Shown here in pieces: positions 1 to 10,300 of a stretch of 64,000 bases of DNA. This DNA is from Chryseobacterium mucoviscidosis. GTDB lineage: Bacteria > Bacteroidota > Bacteroidia > Flavobacteriales > Weeksellaceae. Within the stretch, counting starts at the first letter, position 1. Each line of letters opens with the position of its first letter. The stretch spans positions 49,680-113,679 of the forward strand of contig NZ_MVAG01000119.1 in assembly GCF_002177115.1 (NCBI RefSeq), written 5' to 3'. Made by a program: the position numbers and the translations under genes. Under the pieces are notes generated by a model. It did not search any database. It had not been told where the DNA came from and was given only the letters and a program-made list of their open reading frames with translations.

Positions 1-1086
1 CGAATCGGAGGAATTGAAAATTTTGAGACCGTTCCGATTTTAGGTTCGGAAGAGCAGTATTTTTACCGAAATAAAATGGAGTTTTCTTTCTCAAATTCCC
101 GTTGGCTAACCCAATATGAGATCAGTTCCGAAGAAAATTTCGGCAGCAGAGATGCTTTAGGGTTTCACATTCCGGGGATGTGGAGTAAAATTCTTGATCT
201 TAAAGAATGTTTCCTTCAGGAAGATCCTTCAAACGCGATTCGATTGGCAGTGAAACAGTATGCTGTAAATGAAGGTTTAGACTTCTTTGATGTTCGCAAT
301 CACGAAGGCTTTTTAAGAACTTTAATGATGAGACAAAACTCAAAAGGCGAATGGATGGTTCTTTTCCAACTTTTCAGAGAAGAAAAAGAGAGCAGAGAAA
401 AAATTTTCAGCTTCCTGCTTGAAAAATTCCCTCAGATCAAAACTTTAGTGTATGCAATCAATCCGAAAGCCAACGATTCTATTTACGATCTGGATATCAA
501 TGTGTATTTCGGGGAAGGCTATTTAATGGAAGAAATGGATGGTTTAAAGTTTAAAATCGGTCCTAAATCATTCTTTCAGACCAACTATAAACAGGCTTTG
601 GAGTTATACAGAAAAACGCTTGAATTCGCAGATTTAAAAGGAGATGAAGTTGTGTATGATCTTTATACAGGTACAGGAACAATCGCTCAGTATGTCGCAA
701 GAAATGCAAAGCACGTCATCGGAATAGAATCTGTACAGGAAGCCATAGATGCAGCCATTGAACATGCAGAACTGAACGGTCTTACGAATACAACGTTCTA
801 TTGCGGAGATATGAAAGATATTTTCAATGACGACTTTCTGGCGAATCATCCGAAAGCAGATGTCCTGATCACAGATCCTCCAAGAGACGGAATGCACCAA
901 AAAGTGGTTGAGCAGATTTTAAAACTGTCTCCTGAAAAAGTGGTTTACGTAAGCTGTAATTCTGCTACACAGGCAAGAGATTTAGCCTTAATGAAAGAAC
1001 AATATGATGTGGTAAAGATTTTACCGGTGGATATGTTCCCGCAGACACATCACGTAGAAAATATTGCTTTGCTGATTAAGAAATAA
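1..1086 (+). CDS. rlmD: 23S rRNA (uracil-C5)-methyltransferase RlmD family, 5'-truncated by window edge
   Basis: SAM-dependent RNA methyltransferase of the TrmA/RlmD family, which methylates C5 of a uridine in 23S rRNA. The reading frame is open from base 1 (residues RIGGIENFETVP...), so the N-terminal part, including any TRAM domain, lies outside the window. Visible are the YFYRNKMEFSFSN segment typical of the family, the SAM-binding motif DLYTGTGTIAQYV, the TDPPRDGM motif and the catalytic-cysteine motif YVSCNSATQARD (Cys codon 955-957). The C-terminus MFPQTHHVENIALL is the usual family ending. An internal ATG at 76 is not the real start because family-conserved sequence precedes it. RlmD is the likeliest paralog, but TrmA/RumB-like members share the motifs. 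Confidence 0.9.
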   Translation, partial: RIGGIENFETVPILGSEEQYFYRNKMEFSFSNSRWLTQYEISSEENFGSRDALGFHIPGMWSKILDLKECFLQEDPSNAIRLAVKQYAVNEGLDFFDVRNHEGFLRTLMMRQNSKGEWMVLFQLFREEKESREKIFSFLLEKFPQIKTLVYAINPKANDSIYDLDINVYFGEGYLMEEMDGLKFKIGPKSFFQTNYKQALELYRKTLEFADLKGDEVVYDLYTGTGTIAQYVARNAKHVIGIESVQEAIDAAIEHAELNGLTNTTFYCGDMKDIFNDDFLANHPKADVLITDPPRDGMHQKVVEQILKLSPEKVVYVSCNSATQARDLALMKEQYDVVKILPVDMFPQTHHVENIALLIKK

Positions 1087-1162
1087 TTTAATTACTTTTG
1101 AAGGAATCAAATCTTAAGATGAAATGCCGGATTTGTCCGGTAAAGTAAAACAAAATGTTCAG

Positions 1163-1645
1163 ATGAAATATTTTAAATTTTTAATCGCCATTTCTTTTAT
1201 CAGTCTGCTTTTTTCATGTGGCGGCGATAACGATATCTGTGAAAGCGGGGAAGGAACTCCGAGAATGAGAGTTTCTTTCAAAACACAGGCAACCGATAAG
1301 GAAAAAACACTGGATTCTCTGTATGTAGCTGTAGATTATGGCTCCGGAAAAGTACAGCTGGGAGGACAGGCTGAAATTACATCAAGAGTTATTCCTTTAA
1401 GAGTAGACAATTCTGCATATACAGATATTTATTTCAGAATTACTAATAAAGGTGCGGAATCTAAAGTAAGAGTAAACTACACTACGAAATCTGCATATGT
1501 TTCTCCGGGTTGCGGAATAAAGCTTACCTACGAAAATTTAAATTCAGTATTAGATCCAAACACAACGACTCCGGTAAAGGAAATCCAGGCCGGACAAAAT
1601 TTTATAGAGAATGAAGACAAGACTAATCTTTTCCTTCTTTTTTAG
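1163..1645 (+). CDS. DUF6452 family lipoprotein
   Basis: Small predicted lipoprotein of unknown function. The chosen start at 1163 gives MKYFKFLIAISFISLLFSC, a signal peptide with lipobox LLFSC; an upstream ATG at 1124 would put 13 polar residues before the signal peptide. The rest is a beta-rich domain of about 140 residues with the CESGEGTPRMRV segment that I associate with DUF6452, a family restricted to Bacteroidota. It follows rlmD by 76 bp and overlaps the next gene by 35 bp, so the two small genes are probably translated together. Family assignment is from memory of the sequence pattern. Confidence 0.7.
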   Translation: MKYFKFLIAISFISLLFSCGGDNDICESGEGTPRMRVSFKTQATDKEKTLDSLYVAVDYGSGKVQLGGQAEITSRVIPLRVDNSAYTDIYFRITNKGAESKVRVNYTTKSAYVSPGCGIKLTYENLNSVLDPNTTTPVKEIQAGQNFIENEDKTNLFLLF

Positions 1646-2276
1646 TGCAATCAGTCTTTTGGGCTTTGCTCAGGAGAAGAAAGATAAGGAAACTGCAAAG
1701 GAAAAATGGAAATATGAACCCAATTTCATGATCGGTTTTGATGTTCTGAATACGGGAGTTTCTTTCTTTTCAGACAGAAAGCTGTATCAGGGATTTGTAT
1801 CTTCAAAGCTGAAAGATAATCTTCATGCCATAGCAGAAGCCGGTTTTGAATCTAATATTTACCAAAAAAACGGTTATGACGGAAAAGCAAATGGCCCTTT
1901 CGTAAAAATCGGGGCATTCTATATGTTGGCAAAAGATCTTGAAAATGAATTCAATGGATTTTATGCGGGTGGAAAAATAGCGGGTTCCTTTTATAAACAG
2001 GAATATATGGCGGTTCCCGTTCGTGGTTACGGCGGAAGCAGTTCTGCAATATCCTTTCCTTCTTCTACACAGTCATCCTATTGGCTGGAAGGAACATTGG
2101 GAGGAAGAGTACAGCTTTTTGAAACTAATTTCTACATTGATGTCAATCTTCAGCCGAGATATTTGGTATACACCACAAAACAAGATGAAATCCAGCCTAT
2201 GATCGTTCCGGGATTCGGAAGAAGCTCTTCTAAATTCGGAATGGGCTTCGCTTGGAATCTGTCATACAAGTTTTAG
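1611..2276 (+). CDS. DUF6048 family outer-membrane-like protein
   Basis: Predicted secreted or outer-membrane protein. Residues 1-20 form a signal peptide ending GFAQ. The mature part alternates short hydrophobic strands with polar loops and ends in an aromatic residue (NLSYKF), the pattern of a small beta-barrel. The segment GFDVLNTGVSFFSDRKLYQGFVSS matches my recollection of DUF6048, which pairs with DUF6452 in flavobacteria. The start lies inside the upstream gene (35-bp overlap). Its stop codon shares 4 bp with the stop of the convergent lipoprotein gene, with no space for a separate terminator. Confidence 0.65.
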   Translation: MKTRLIFSFFFSAISLLGFAQEKKDKETAKEKWKYEPNFMIGFDVLNTGVSFFSDRKLYQGFVSSKLKDNLHAIAEAGFESNIYQKNGYDGKANGPFVKIGAFYMLAKDLENEFNGFYAGGKIAGSFYKQEYMAVPVRGYGGSSSAISFPSSTQSSYWLEGTLGGRVQLFETNFYIDVNLQPRYLVYTTKQDEIQPMIVPGFGRSSSKFGMGFAWNLSYKF

Positions 2277-2749
2277 CGGGTTTTCGGCATTTTGATAACA
2301 GATTTAGATTTTCCTTTTAACAGAATATAAAGTCCCTCCAATTCTTTTGGGGGGATTCCTGCATCAAATCCTGCTGAATTGTAAGTATTTCCATTTGCGG
2401 TAACAGTAATGGAAGAAGCCAAAGCTCCGTCTGAAAACCTTCTGGTTGTTGAAGATTCATATGTGGATATTTTCGTAAGATCCAAAAGATTTACTTGTTT
2501 GGAAATATTTTCCCAATCCGTTGTGGTAATTTGTGATGTTGAAGTGTTTCCGTTAAGATATGTGGTTACTACATCTTTTGTAAAGGTAATTAATCTATTT
2601 GTTCCTCTCGTCTGTTCTCTTAATTCTATCTTTTCGATTTTGGTTATATTTTTTGAAGTTACTCTGTTTTTGTTATTCTCTTTTTTTTGAGAAATACATT
2701 TGCAGTTGATTAAACTGAACAATACCAATAATATTATTTGTAGTTTCAT
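2273..2749 (-). CDS. hypothetical lipoprotein
   Basis: A protein of 158 residues that I do not recognise. It starts with a hydrophobic signal of about 15 residues and a lipobox-like SLINC, followed by a lysine/asparagine-rich linker and a mixed alpha/beta domain with TYESSTTRRFSDGALAS and AGIPPKELEGLYILLK. It is probably an inner- or outer-membrane-anchored lipoprotein. It converges on the DUF6048 gene, their stops overlapping by 4 bp, and is divergent from the protease at 2846, so it has its own promoter somewhere in 2750-2816. No function can be inferred. Confidence 0.6.
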   Translation of the reverse strand: MKLQIILLVLFSLINCKCISQKKENNKNRVTSKNITKIEKIELREQTRGTNRLITFTKDVVTTYLNGNTSTSQITTTDWENISKQVNLLDLTKISTYESSTTRRFSDGALASSITVTANGNTYNSAGFDAGIPPKELEGLYILLKGKSKSVIKMPKTR

Positions 2750-2816
2750 TTGATTATTTTAATGTAAGATTTAATTGTTTTTTATGCACTAAATCTAGTA
2801 ATTTGAATAATTTCAA

Positions 2817-2824
2817 TATATTTG
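2817..2824 (+). promoter_or_regulatory. -7 box TATATTTG of protease gene
   Basis: Matches the Bacteroidota -7 consensus TAnnTTTG, 21 bp before the ATG at 2846. No convincing -33 TTG at the right spacing. Confidence 0.5.
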
Positions 2825-2845
2825 TAAAATTATAAAAATTATTAA

Positions 2846-4906
2846 ATGCAAAGATCTACTTCTTTAAAAATTTTTCTTTTACTCCCATTAATTGGGTTGA
2901 GTTCTTTGAAGGCTCAGCAAGTAAATAGTGGTAAAATAATTAGCAAACAGGCAAAGTTTTCAAAAAAATCTAGTGAAGAACTTGCAAAATCACATGGCTT
3001 TGATAGATGTTCCACAGTGGAATATGAAAATTATCTTCAGGCAAAATATCCCGGAAGAATGACGGAAAGTCAATTTGAAGCATGGCTGGCTCCTTTAGTA
3101 GAAAAAGCGAAAACCAACAAGTCACAAAACGGAAATATAATTACGATTCCTGTTGTTGTCCATGTAATTCACAGTGGACAGAATCTTGGGACTTTTCCGA
3201 ACATCGTTGATGAGCAGGTAATGTCTCAAATCGCGGTTATGAATAATGATTACAGAAAAATATTCAATACACCGGGCTATAACACAAATGCCGTAGGAGC
3301 AGATGTACAGATTCAGTTCGCTTTAGCTAAGGTTGATCCTAATGGAAACCCAACTAATGGAATAGACAGGGTAAACCTTTGCCAGGACAACTGGACAAGA
3401 GATGCTATAGAAGGATATGTAAAGCCGCAGACTATTTGGGATCCTAATAAATATATGAATATGTGGAGCGTTAACTTTGCTGATGCTTCATTATTAGGTT
3501 ACGCTCAGTTTCCAAGCTCTTCCGGACTTGGAGGTCTTTCTGCAAACGGTGGATTAGCAACAACAGATGGAGTAGTTGCAAACTTTGCAACTTTCGGTAG
3601 CAGTGACTATAATACAAATAATAATTTCCTGCTTTCTGCTCCTTATGATAAAGGTAGAACAATGACTCATGAAGTTGGTCACTTTTTAGGACTTAGACAT
3701 ATTTGGGGAGATAATACTTCTTGTACAGTAAATGCAACAGACAGTAATAAAGACTATTGTCCTGATACACCTGCAGCAAGTGGTCCAAATTATAATTGTG
3801 TAACTGTTGACTCCTGCCCGTCTTCACCGGGTAATGATATGATTGAAAATTATATGGATTATACCACGGATACTTGTATGAACATCTTTACAAATGATCA
3901 AAAAACGAGAATTCGTACAGTTATGGATGTTTCACCAAGAAGAATGCAGCTTAAATCTTCAACTGCTGATCAGCCTATTGCTTTGTTTCCTAATGATGCG
4001 GAACTTAAGATTGATGGAGGTTGTAGTTTGGAAAGTTGTGGAGGAGGAGTTGTTCGTTTTTCCTTATATAACAGAGGTACATCCAATCTTACATCTGCAA
4101 CAATAAATTATTCAGTTAATGGATCTGCTACCCAAACGTATAACTGGACAGGTAATTTAGCTCAGGATAAATATAGTGTTATTTCTATACCTGTACTGAG
4201 TTCAGTTCCTACAGGTTCTGGGGTAACAGCTTCAATTGTTTCTGTTAATGGAACGTCAGATCAAAGAAGTACGAACAATACAGTTACTGGTACTTATAAT
4301 CAGCCGATAGCTGCACAATATATTCCAGGTGCAACAAATGTTAATTTTAAATTACAGCTAGATTATTTTGGATCTGAAACAATGTGGACACTCAAGAATA
4401 GTGCAGGTCAGATTGTTAAGGCAGGTGGACCATATCCAGATGTTCAGAATCCAACTTCTACCACTCCACTCCCTACATTAATATCACAAAACTGGACATT
4501 ACCTGCAGGTTGTTATGTATTTACAATATCAGATGCATATGGTGACGGAATAGATTACGGAGGCTATGTTGATCTTTCTACTTCAACAGGACAGACTATT
4601 TATCATGGAGAAACAGACATAGCTGATTATGCATCAAAAGCTTTTACAACAGTGGTTTTAGCAACAAACGAAGTGAAGAATAAAGATTCATTTGCAGTTT
4701 ATCCAAACCCAGCCAATGATGTTCTGAATATTACAAAAGTTTCAGGTAAAGCTAAATTTGAAATCTACAACGCAGTTGGACAACTAGTGAAAGCTGGAAA
4801 TATTGATAACAATCAGGTGAGAGTTTCTGAATTAGTGAAAGGAACCTACATCATTACTGTAAAAGACGGTAGTATATCTGAAAATATTAAGTTTATAAAA
4901 AAATAA
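2846..4906 (+). CDS. secreted M43 (pappalysin-like) zinc metalloprotease with T9SS type A sorting domain
   Basis: Secreted zinc endopeptidase, 686 residues. Order: signal peptide 1-23 (ending LKAQ), propeptide with a KSHGFDRCSTVEYENYL segment, catalytic domain from about residue 95 (ITIPVVVHVIHSGQNLG) to 355, a beta-rich middle region, and a C-terminal T9SS type A domain from about 610 with the YPNP motif. The zinc motif is HEVGHFLGLRH (His275, Glu276, His279, His285), followed by a Met-turn in NYMDY (Met337), as in M43 pappalysins/cytophagalysins. Cysteines near the active site probably form disulfides. It should be exported by Sec, moved across the outer membrane by T9SS and anchored or released. 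The next gene is a close paralog. Confidence 0.9.
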   Translation: MQRSTSLKIFLLLPLIGLSSLKAQQVNSGKIISKQAKFSKKSSEELAKSHGFDRCSTVEYENYLQAKYPGRMTESQFEAWLAPLVEKAKTNKSQNGNIITIPVVVHVIHSGQNLGTFPNIVDEQVMSQIAVMNNDYRKIFNTPGYNTNAVGADVQIQFALAKVDPNGNPTNGIDRVNLCQDNWTRDAIEGYVKPQTIWDPNKYMNMWSVNFADASLLGYAQFPSSSGLGGLSANGGLATTDGVVANFATFGSSDYNTNNNFLLSAPYDKGRTMTHEVGHFLGLRHIWGDNTSCTVNATDSNKDYCPDTPAASGPNYNCVTVDSCPSSPGNDMIENYMDYTTDTCMNIFTNDQKTRIRTVMDVSPRRMQLKSSTADQPIALFPNDAELKIDGGCSLESCGGGVVRFSLYNRGTSNLTSATINYSVNGSATQTYNWTGNLAQDKYSVISIPVLSSVPTGSGVTASIVSVNGTSDQRSTNNTVTGTYNQPIAAQYIPGATNVNFKLQLDYFGSETMWTLKNSAGQIVKAGGPYPDVQNPTSTTPLPTLISQNWTLPAGCYVFTISDAYGDGIDYGGYVDLSTSTGQTIYHGETDIADYASKAFTTVVLATNEVKNKDSFAVYPNPANDVLNITKVSGKAKFEIYNAVGQLVKAGNIDNNQVRVSELVKGTYIITVKDGSISENIKFIKK

Positions 4907-4927
4907 ACAGATATTATAATCGCTTAA

Positions 4928-4959
4928 AAGCTCTGAAATAATTTCAGAGCTTTTTTTTT
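4928..4959 (+). terminator. rho-independent terminator
   Basis: AAGCTCTGAAAT pairs with ATTTCAGAGCTT, followed by nine T. It closes the first M43 protease unit, 22 bp after its stop. Confidence 0.9.
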
Positions 4960-5042
4960 GTAATCTAGTAACGGTTTTTAATATTTGTTATTGAATGTTA
5001 TTAATTTAACTTTTGTTTTTATTTATTTTTATTCAAAATAGC

Positions 5043-5050
5043 TATATTTG
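5043..5050 (+). promoter_or_regulatory. -7 box TATATTTG of second protease gene
   Basis: TAnnTTTG match 19 bp before the ATG at 5070, in the same position relative to the start as in the paralog upstream. Confidence 0.5.
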
Positions 5051-5069
5051 TGAGTATTAAATAATTTAT

Positions 5070-7106
5070 ATGCGAAAATCTACTACTTTTAAAGCTGTAC
5101 TTTTATTATCTTCTTTTTTTGCTGCAGATATAGCAGCTCAGAATTTTACCAAAAGAAAAGCTGATTTCAATGTTGAAAAATCATCTTCCGAACTGGCAAA
5201 GTCTTTCGGATTTGATAGGTGTTCAACAACAGAGTATGAAGAGTTTTTACAAAAAACATTTCCCGGAAGAATGACTGTAGAACAGTTTGAATCCTGGTTG
5301 GCTCCCTTAGTGGAGAAAGCTAAAGCAAATAAATCCCAAAACGGAAATATTATAACCATTCCTGTTGTGGTACACGTTATTCATAGTGGCCAGAATTTAG
5401 GAGTAGCGCCAAATATCGTTGATGAACAGGTAATGTCTCAGATAACAGTAATGAATAATGATTTCAGAAGATTGGCTGGAACTCCGGGATTCAATACCAA
5501 TGCTGTTGGAGCAGATACCATGATTCAGTTCGCTTTAGCCAAAGTAGATCCCAATGGAAATCCTACCAATGGGATTGATCGTGTAAATTTGTGTCAGGCT
5601 ACATGGTCTCAGGCGGAAATCAATTCATTTGTAAAACCTGAAACAATTTGGGATCCTACCCAATATATGAATATGTGGAGTGTAAGTTTCACAAGTTCTA
5701 CATTATTAGGATATGCGCAGTTTCCATCAAACTCTAATTTAGGAGGTTTAAGCACTATTGGAGGTGAGGCTTATACCGATGGGGTGGTTGCTAATTATGC
5801 CACATTTGGAAGCAGTGATTATAATGTGAATAACTCTTTCCTGCTTGGAGCTCCTTATGATAAAGGAAGAACAATGACGCATGAAGTGGGACACTTTTTG
5901 GGATTGAGACACATATGGGGAGATAATGCTTCTTGTGTTGTGAATGCTACAGACAGCAATAAAGACTATTGTCCGGATACACCCGCTGCAAGTGCTCCCA
6001 ATTACAATTGTGTAACAGTAGATTCTTGCCCTTCTGCGGCTGGAAACGATATGATTCAGAATTATATGGATTATACAACAGATACCTGTATGAACGTATT
6101 TACAGTCAATCAGAAAGACAGGATAACTGCGGTTATGAATAATTCTCCAAGGAGAGTGGAGTTGAAAACCTCTACCAAAGATATAGCTATTCCATTATTT
6201 GCAAATGATGCGGAAGTAAAACTTGAAAGGGAATGTAATACAGTAGATTGTTCCAGTGTTACTCAGGCTCCAAAAATTTCCTTATACAACAGAGGAACTA
6301 GTACAATGACTTCTGCGGTAATAACCTTTACCCTGAACGGAAATGTTCAGACATTTAACTGGAGCGGAAGTTTAGCTCAGGATAAATATGCAATCATTAC
6401 ACTTCCTATGAGTTCTACAGCTTTGGGAGGACAGCTAAACATTAATGTAACCTCTGTAAATGGAGCAGTAGACCAAAGAACATCCAACAGTAATGTAACA
6501 GTAAACTATCTTGGAGCTCCTGCAAGAATGGATACTAATGTCGTGTTTAATCTTCAACTGGACAATTACGGAAGTGAAACTTCATGGACGCTGACTAATA
6601 GTTCGGGAACGGTTATTTACAGCAGTCCCGCAGTTGGATATACAGATTCCGGTGCAAATCTTCCGGCGCTGATTAGTGAAAACTGGACATTAAATCCAAA
6701 TGAATGCTATACATTTACAATTAACGATTCTTATGGGGACGGACTTTATCCTTACGGAGGATATTATAATATCAAAACTCAGGGTGGGGTAACTTTGCTT
6801 TCAGGATCGCACTTCAGTTCTACACAAAGCAGATTTTTAAAGTCGCAGGTTTTATCAACCAGTGATGTAGCAAACCCTAAAAATAATATTCAGATTTATC
6901 CAAATCCTACATCAGATATTTTAAATATTACAAAGGTTTCAGATAAAGCGACTTATAAAATTTATGGAGCAACTGGACAATTGGTAAAACAAGGAAATAT
7001 CAATAATGGGCAGATTAATGTTTCTGAATTAATTAAAGGAGGTTATGTAATTACTGTTGAAGAAAAAGGAGAAGAATCTTTCAATTCTAAATTCATTAAG
7101 AAGTAA
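5070..7106 (+). CDS. secreted M43 (pappalysin-like) zinc metalloprotease, tandem paralog, T9SS type A
   Basis: Paralog of the preceding protease, 678 residues with the same architecture: signal peptide (ending DIAAQ), propeptide, M43 catalytic domain, beta-rich region and T9SS type A domain (IQIYPNPTSDILNITKVS). The zinc motif is HEVGHFLGLRH from His271, with Met-turn NYMDY. The catalytic regions are nearly identical to the upstream copy (for example NKSQNGNIITIPVVVHV shared exactly), while the middle region is clearly diverged, which points to an older tandem duplication with different substrate or surface specificity. It has its own promoter and terminator. Confidence 0.9.
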   Translation: MRKSTTFKAVLLLSSFFAADIAAQNFTKRKADFNVEKSSSELAKSFGFDRCSTTEYEEFLQKTFPGRMTVEQFESWLAPLVEKAKANKSQNGNIITIPVVVHVIHSGQNLGVAPNIVDEQVMSQITVMNNDFRRLAGTPGFNTNAVGADTMIQFALAKVDPNGNPTNGIDRVNLCQATWSQAEINSFVKPETIWDPTQYMNMWSVSFTSSTLLGYAQFPSNSNLGGLSTIGGEAYTDGVVANYATFGSSDYNVNNSFLLGAPYDKGRTMTHEVGHFLGLRHIWGDNASCVVNATDSNKDYCPDTPAASAPNYNCVTVDSCPSAAGNDMIQNYMDYTTDTCMNVFTVNQKDRITAVMNNSPRRVELKTSTKDIAIPLFANDAEVKLERECNTVDCSSVTQAPKISLYNRGTSTMTSAVITFTLNGNVQTFNWSGSLAQDKYAIITLPMSSTALGGQLNINVTSVNGAVDQRTSNSNVTVNYLGAPARMDTNVVFNLQLDNYGSETSWTLTNSSGTVIYSSPAVGYTDSGANLPALISENWTLNPNECYTFTINDSYGDGLYPYGGYYNIKTQGGVTLLSGSHFSSTQSRFLKSQVLSTSDVANPKNNIQIYPNPTSDILNITKVSDKATYKIYGATGQLVKQGNINNGQINVSELIKGGYVITVEEKGEESFNSKFIKK

Positions 7107-7128
7107 TTTAATTAAATTTCAATGATAG

Positions 7129-7160
7129 AAATCCTCAGGTTTTTTACCTGAGGATTTTTT
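7129..7160 (+). terminator. rho-independent terminator
   Basis: AAATCCTCAGGT, a T5 loop, then ACCTGAGGATTT and a T-run. Confidence 0.9.
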
Positions 7161-7355
7161 GTTTTTTTTACTTAAATATATATTTTGCAGGGGTTATATT
7201 TGTAAACATTTATTACAGCAGCTATAATAACTGAAGTTTTTTAATTTCTCATATATTATTTATTTGTTTACTTATTCCCAATGCTTTGAATTGAATTGTT
7301 GAAAAGTCTGTATAAAAAAAATAGAAATATTTTTAATTTAATAATTAAATTTGTT

Positions 7356-7363
7356 TAGATTTG
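7356..7363 (+). promoter_or_regulatory. -7 box TAGATTTG
   Basis: TAnnTTTG match 24 bp before the ATG at 7388. The 281-bp gap upstream holds otherwise only A/T-rich DNA. Confidence 0.5.
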
Positions 7364-7387
7364 TATAATTAATATATTGAGAAAGTT

Positions 7388-10300
7388 ATGAAGAAAAATT
7401 TTACTTCTTTCTTTTTCCTCTTTTTGTTTGCGATTACCAGTGCACAATGGAGTCCCACGACATTTCGAGGGGAAAAAGCCAGAGCTAGTTCTGATATTAA
7501 GAACTATTACTCTTTGGACATTTCTCTGCTAAAGTCTCAATTGGCGAAAGCTCAGGAAACGGGAAAAAATGCAAAACCCGTCACGATTTCTTTGCCAACT
7601 TTAGATGGGAAAATTGAAAAATTTGCAGTTTACAGCTTCCCTGTGGTCGTAAAAGAACTGGCAGATCAGTATCAGTTAGGATCTTATGTAGGAGTCGGGG
7701 TAGATGATCCCGGCAAATATCTGAGATTCAGTTTAGCACCCGATGATTTTCAGTCGATGATCATTAAGGATGGTAAATATGAATTCATAGAACCTGCTGA
7801 TAAAAACAAAACAGTTTATGGTGTGCATCCAAAAACTGATAAAAGCAATGAAGGTTTTCTTTGCTCTATGAACGAAGACAGACTATCCAAACAAGAGATA
7901 GCCAATCTTTATGCAGAGGGAAAATCATTTGCCAATCAGACAACAAACTTTGCTAAGTCATCCGACAAAAAGTACAGAACGATGAGACTGGCAATGTCTG
8001 TAACAGGTGAATATACGCAGTACTTCGGCGGTACCGTTGCTAATGCTTTAACAGCAATCAATGCAACATTAACCAGAGTAAATGGGGTGTTTGAAAAAGA
8101 TTTTGCATTACACCTTAATTTACAGAATTTTCCAAACGTAATTTATACCAATGCTGCAACAGATCCTTATTCGCCTGCAGCCCAGATGAATAACTGGAAT
8201 TTGGAACTTCAGCAAACACTTACCGCTAACGTTGGGAATGCCAACTATGATATCGGTCACTTATTTGGTGCTTCCGGTGGTGGAGGTAATGCAGGATGTA
8301 TAGGATGTATTTGTGTAGATCCTACAGGTCCCACTTCTCAGCAGAAAGGATCAGGATATACTTCTCCTGCGGATGGTATTCCTCAGGGAGATAATTTTGA
8401 CATAGATTATGTAGCCCATGAGATAGGTCATCAATTGGGTGCAAATCATACATTCTCTCATGGTTTGGAAACAGCCGGAGTAAACGTTGAGCCGGGATCC
8501 GGGTCAACAATTATGGGATATGCAGGAATCACAGGAGCAAATACTGATGTTCAGGCTCACTCAGATCCTTACTTCCATGCAGTAAGCATTACTCAGGTAC
8601 AGAACAGATTAATCAGCAGAACGTGTGATGTTGAAACTCCAATTACAAACAACCCCCCTGTAATTGCACCACTGCCTACTTATAATATTCCTAAAGGAAC
8701 AGCATTTGTTTTAACAGCTTCTGCTACAGATGCTGAAAATGATCCGATGACATATTGTTGGGAACAAGTAGATAACGCCAGTGTAACAATTAATAAGAAT
8801 AACTTAGGAACTACTGCAAGTGGTGCTACGTTCAGGTCATTTAATCCAACGACAAGCCCAACAAGATATTTCCCTAAATTATCTTCTGTATTGGCTGGAG
8901 TTTTAAACAACTCTAACAATGGATGGGAATCTGTTTCCACTATTGCAAGAACAACGAATTTCAGAGTAACGGTAAGAGATAATAATCCGGTTCCTACTCA
9001 ACAGCAAACCGAGTTTGCCAATCAGCAGATTATAGTTGGAAATGACGGTCCGTTTAAAGTAACGACAACCAATGCCTATAATAATGGTGCAACAAACGTA
9101 ACTTGGGACGTAGTTAATACTACCGCCGCTCCATACAATGTCGCGAATGTAAAAATTGATTACACCACAGATAACGGAGTAACATGGACAGTAGCTGTAG
9201 CTTCAACCCCAAACGATGGTAGTGAATCTCTTAACTTAACAGGTCTTACTGTTGGAGGAACAGTTAAGATCAGAGTGAGTTCAATAGGAAATGTATTCTA
9301 TGCCATCGGAAGTGCAACAGTAACTTCTTTACTTACTTGTACCGGAGCAGCTCCTACAGGTATTGTTGTTTCTGCGATTACGCAGACTACAGCTACAGTT
9401 ACCTGGGCAGCTACTACGAACTCCACGTATGTAGTTCGCTACCGTCCGGTAGGAAGCACAACTTGGATCACAGTGAATGCTGCAACAAACTCAATAAACC
9501 TTACAGGTCTTACTGATGGTATTCAATATGAAGTTCAGGTTTCTACAGTTTGTAATGGAGTACAGGGACCATTCTCTGCTTCTACAAACTTTACGACTTT
9601 AGGTCTTACTTACTGTACAATGACATCCAGTAACTTTGCTTCAGAGTATATCTCTAATGTAACGGTAACACCTGTAGGTGCTGCTGTAATGAGTAATAAC
9701 TCTGCGGGATCTACTTATACTGATTATTCTGCTACTCCAAGTGCTTTGGTAAACTTAGTAATCGGTTCTACAGGAAATACTGTTTCTGTTACAAAATTCT
9801 TTCCAGGTACAGTATGGAGCGAAGCAGTAGGTGTATGGATAGACTTTAACAGAAATGGAGTTTTTGAAGCGACTGAGCAGGTAATGAATTCACCTTCAAG
9901 CACTACAACTCCAGTTTCAGCAACTTTCAACGTTCCTGCAACAGCTTACAATGGACCAGCAACGACAAGGATGAGAGTAGCTATGAGATATATCACATCT
10001 CCTGTAATGTGTCAAAGTTTTGGTGATGGAGAAGTTGAGGACTACGCAGTTAAATTAATTCAGCCTATTCCTTGTACAAGTAATGCTCCATTAAATCTTT
10101 CTGTTACAAATATTACAGCAACTTCAGCTTATGTAATGTGGGATCCTGCAATAGGAGCAACATACATATTACAATACAGACAGGTAGGTTCTCCAACCTG
10201 GATTACAGTTCCTTTAACAACGAATGCTTATACAATAAACAACCTTCTGGAGCAAACTCAATATGAAGTTCAGGTGGCGTATGTTTGTTCAGGAACTACA

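Noticed and set aside
634..900. Minus-strand frame inside rlmD
   Set aside because: Overlaps a conserved methyltransferase on the other strand, has no family features; the same reasoning removed all other long frames opposite or inside real genes.
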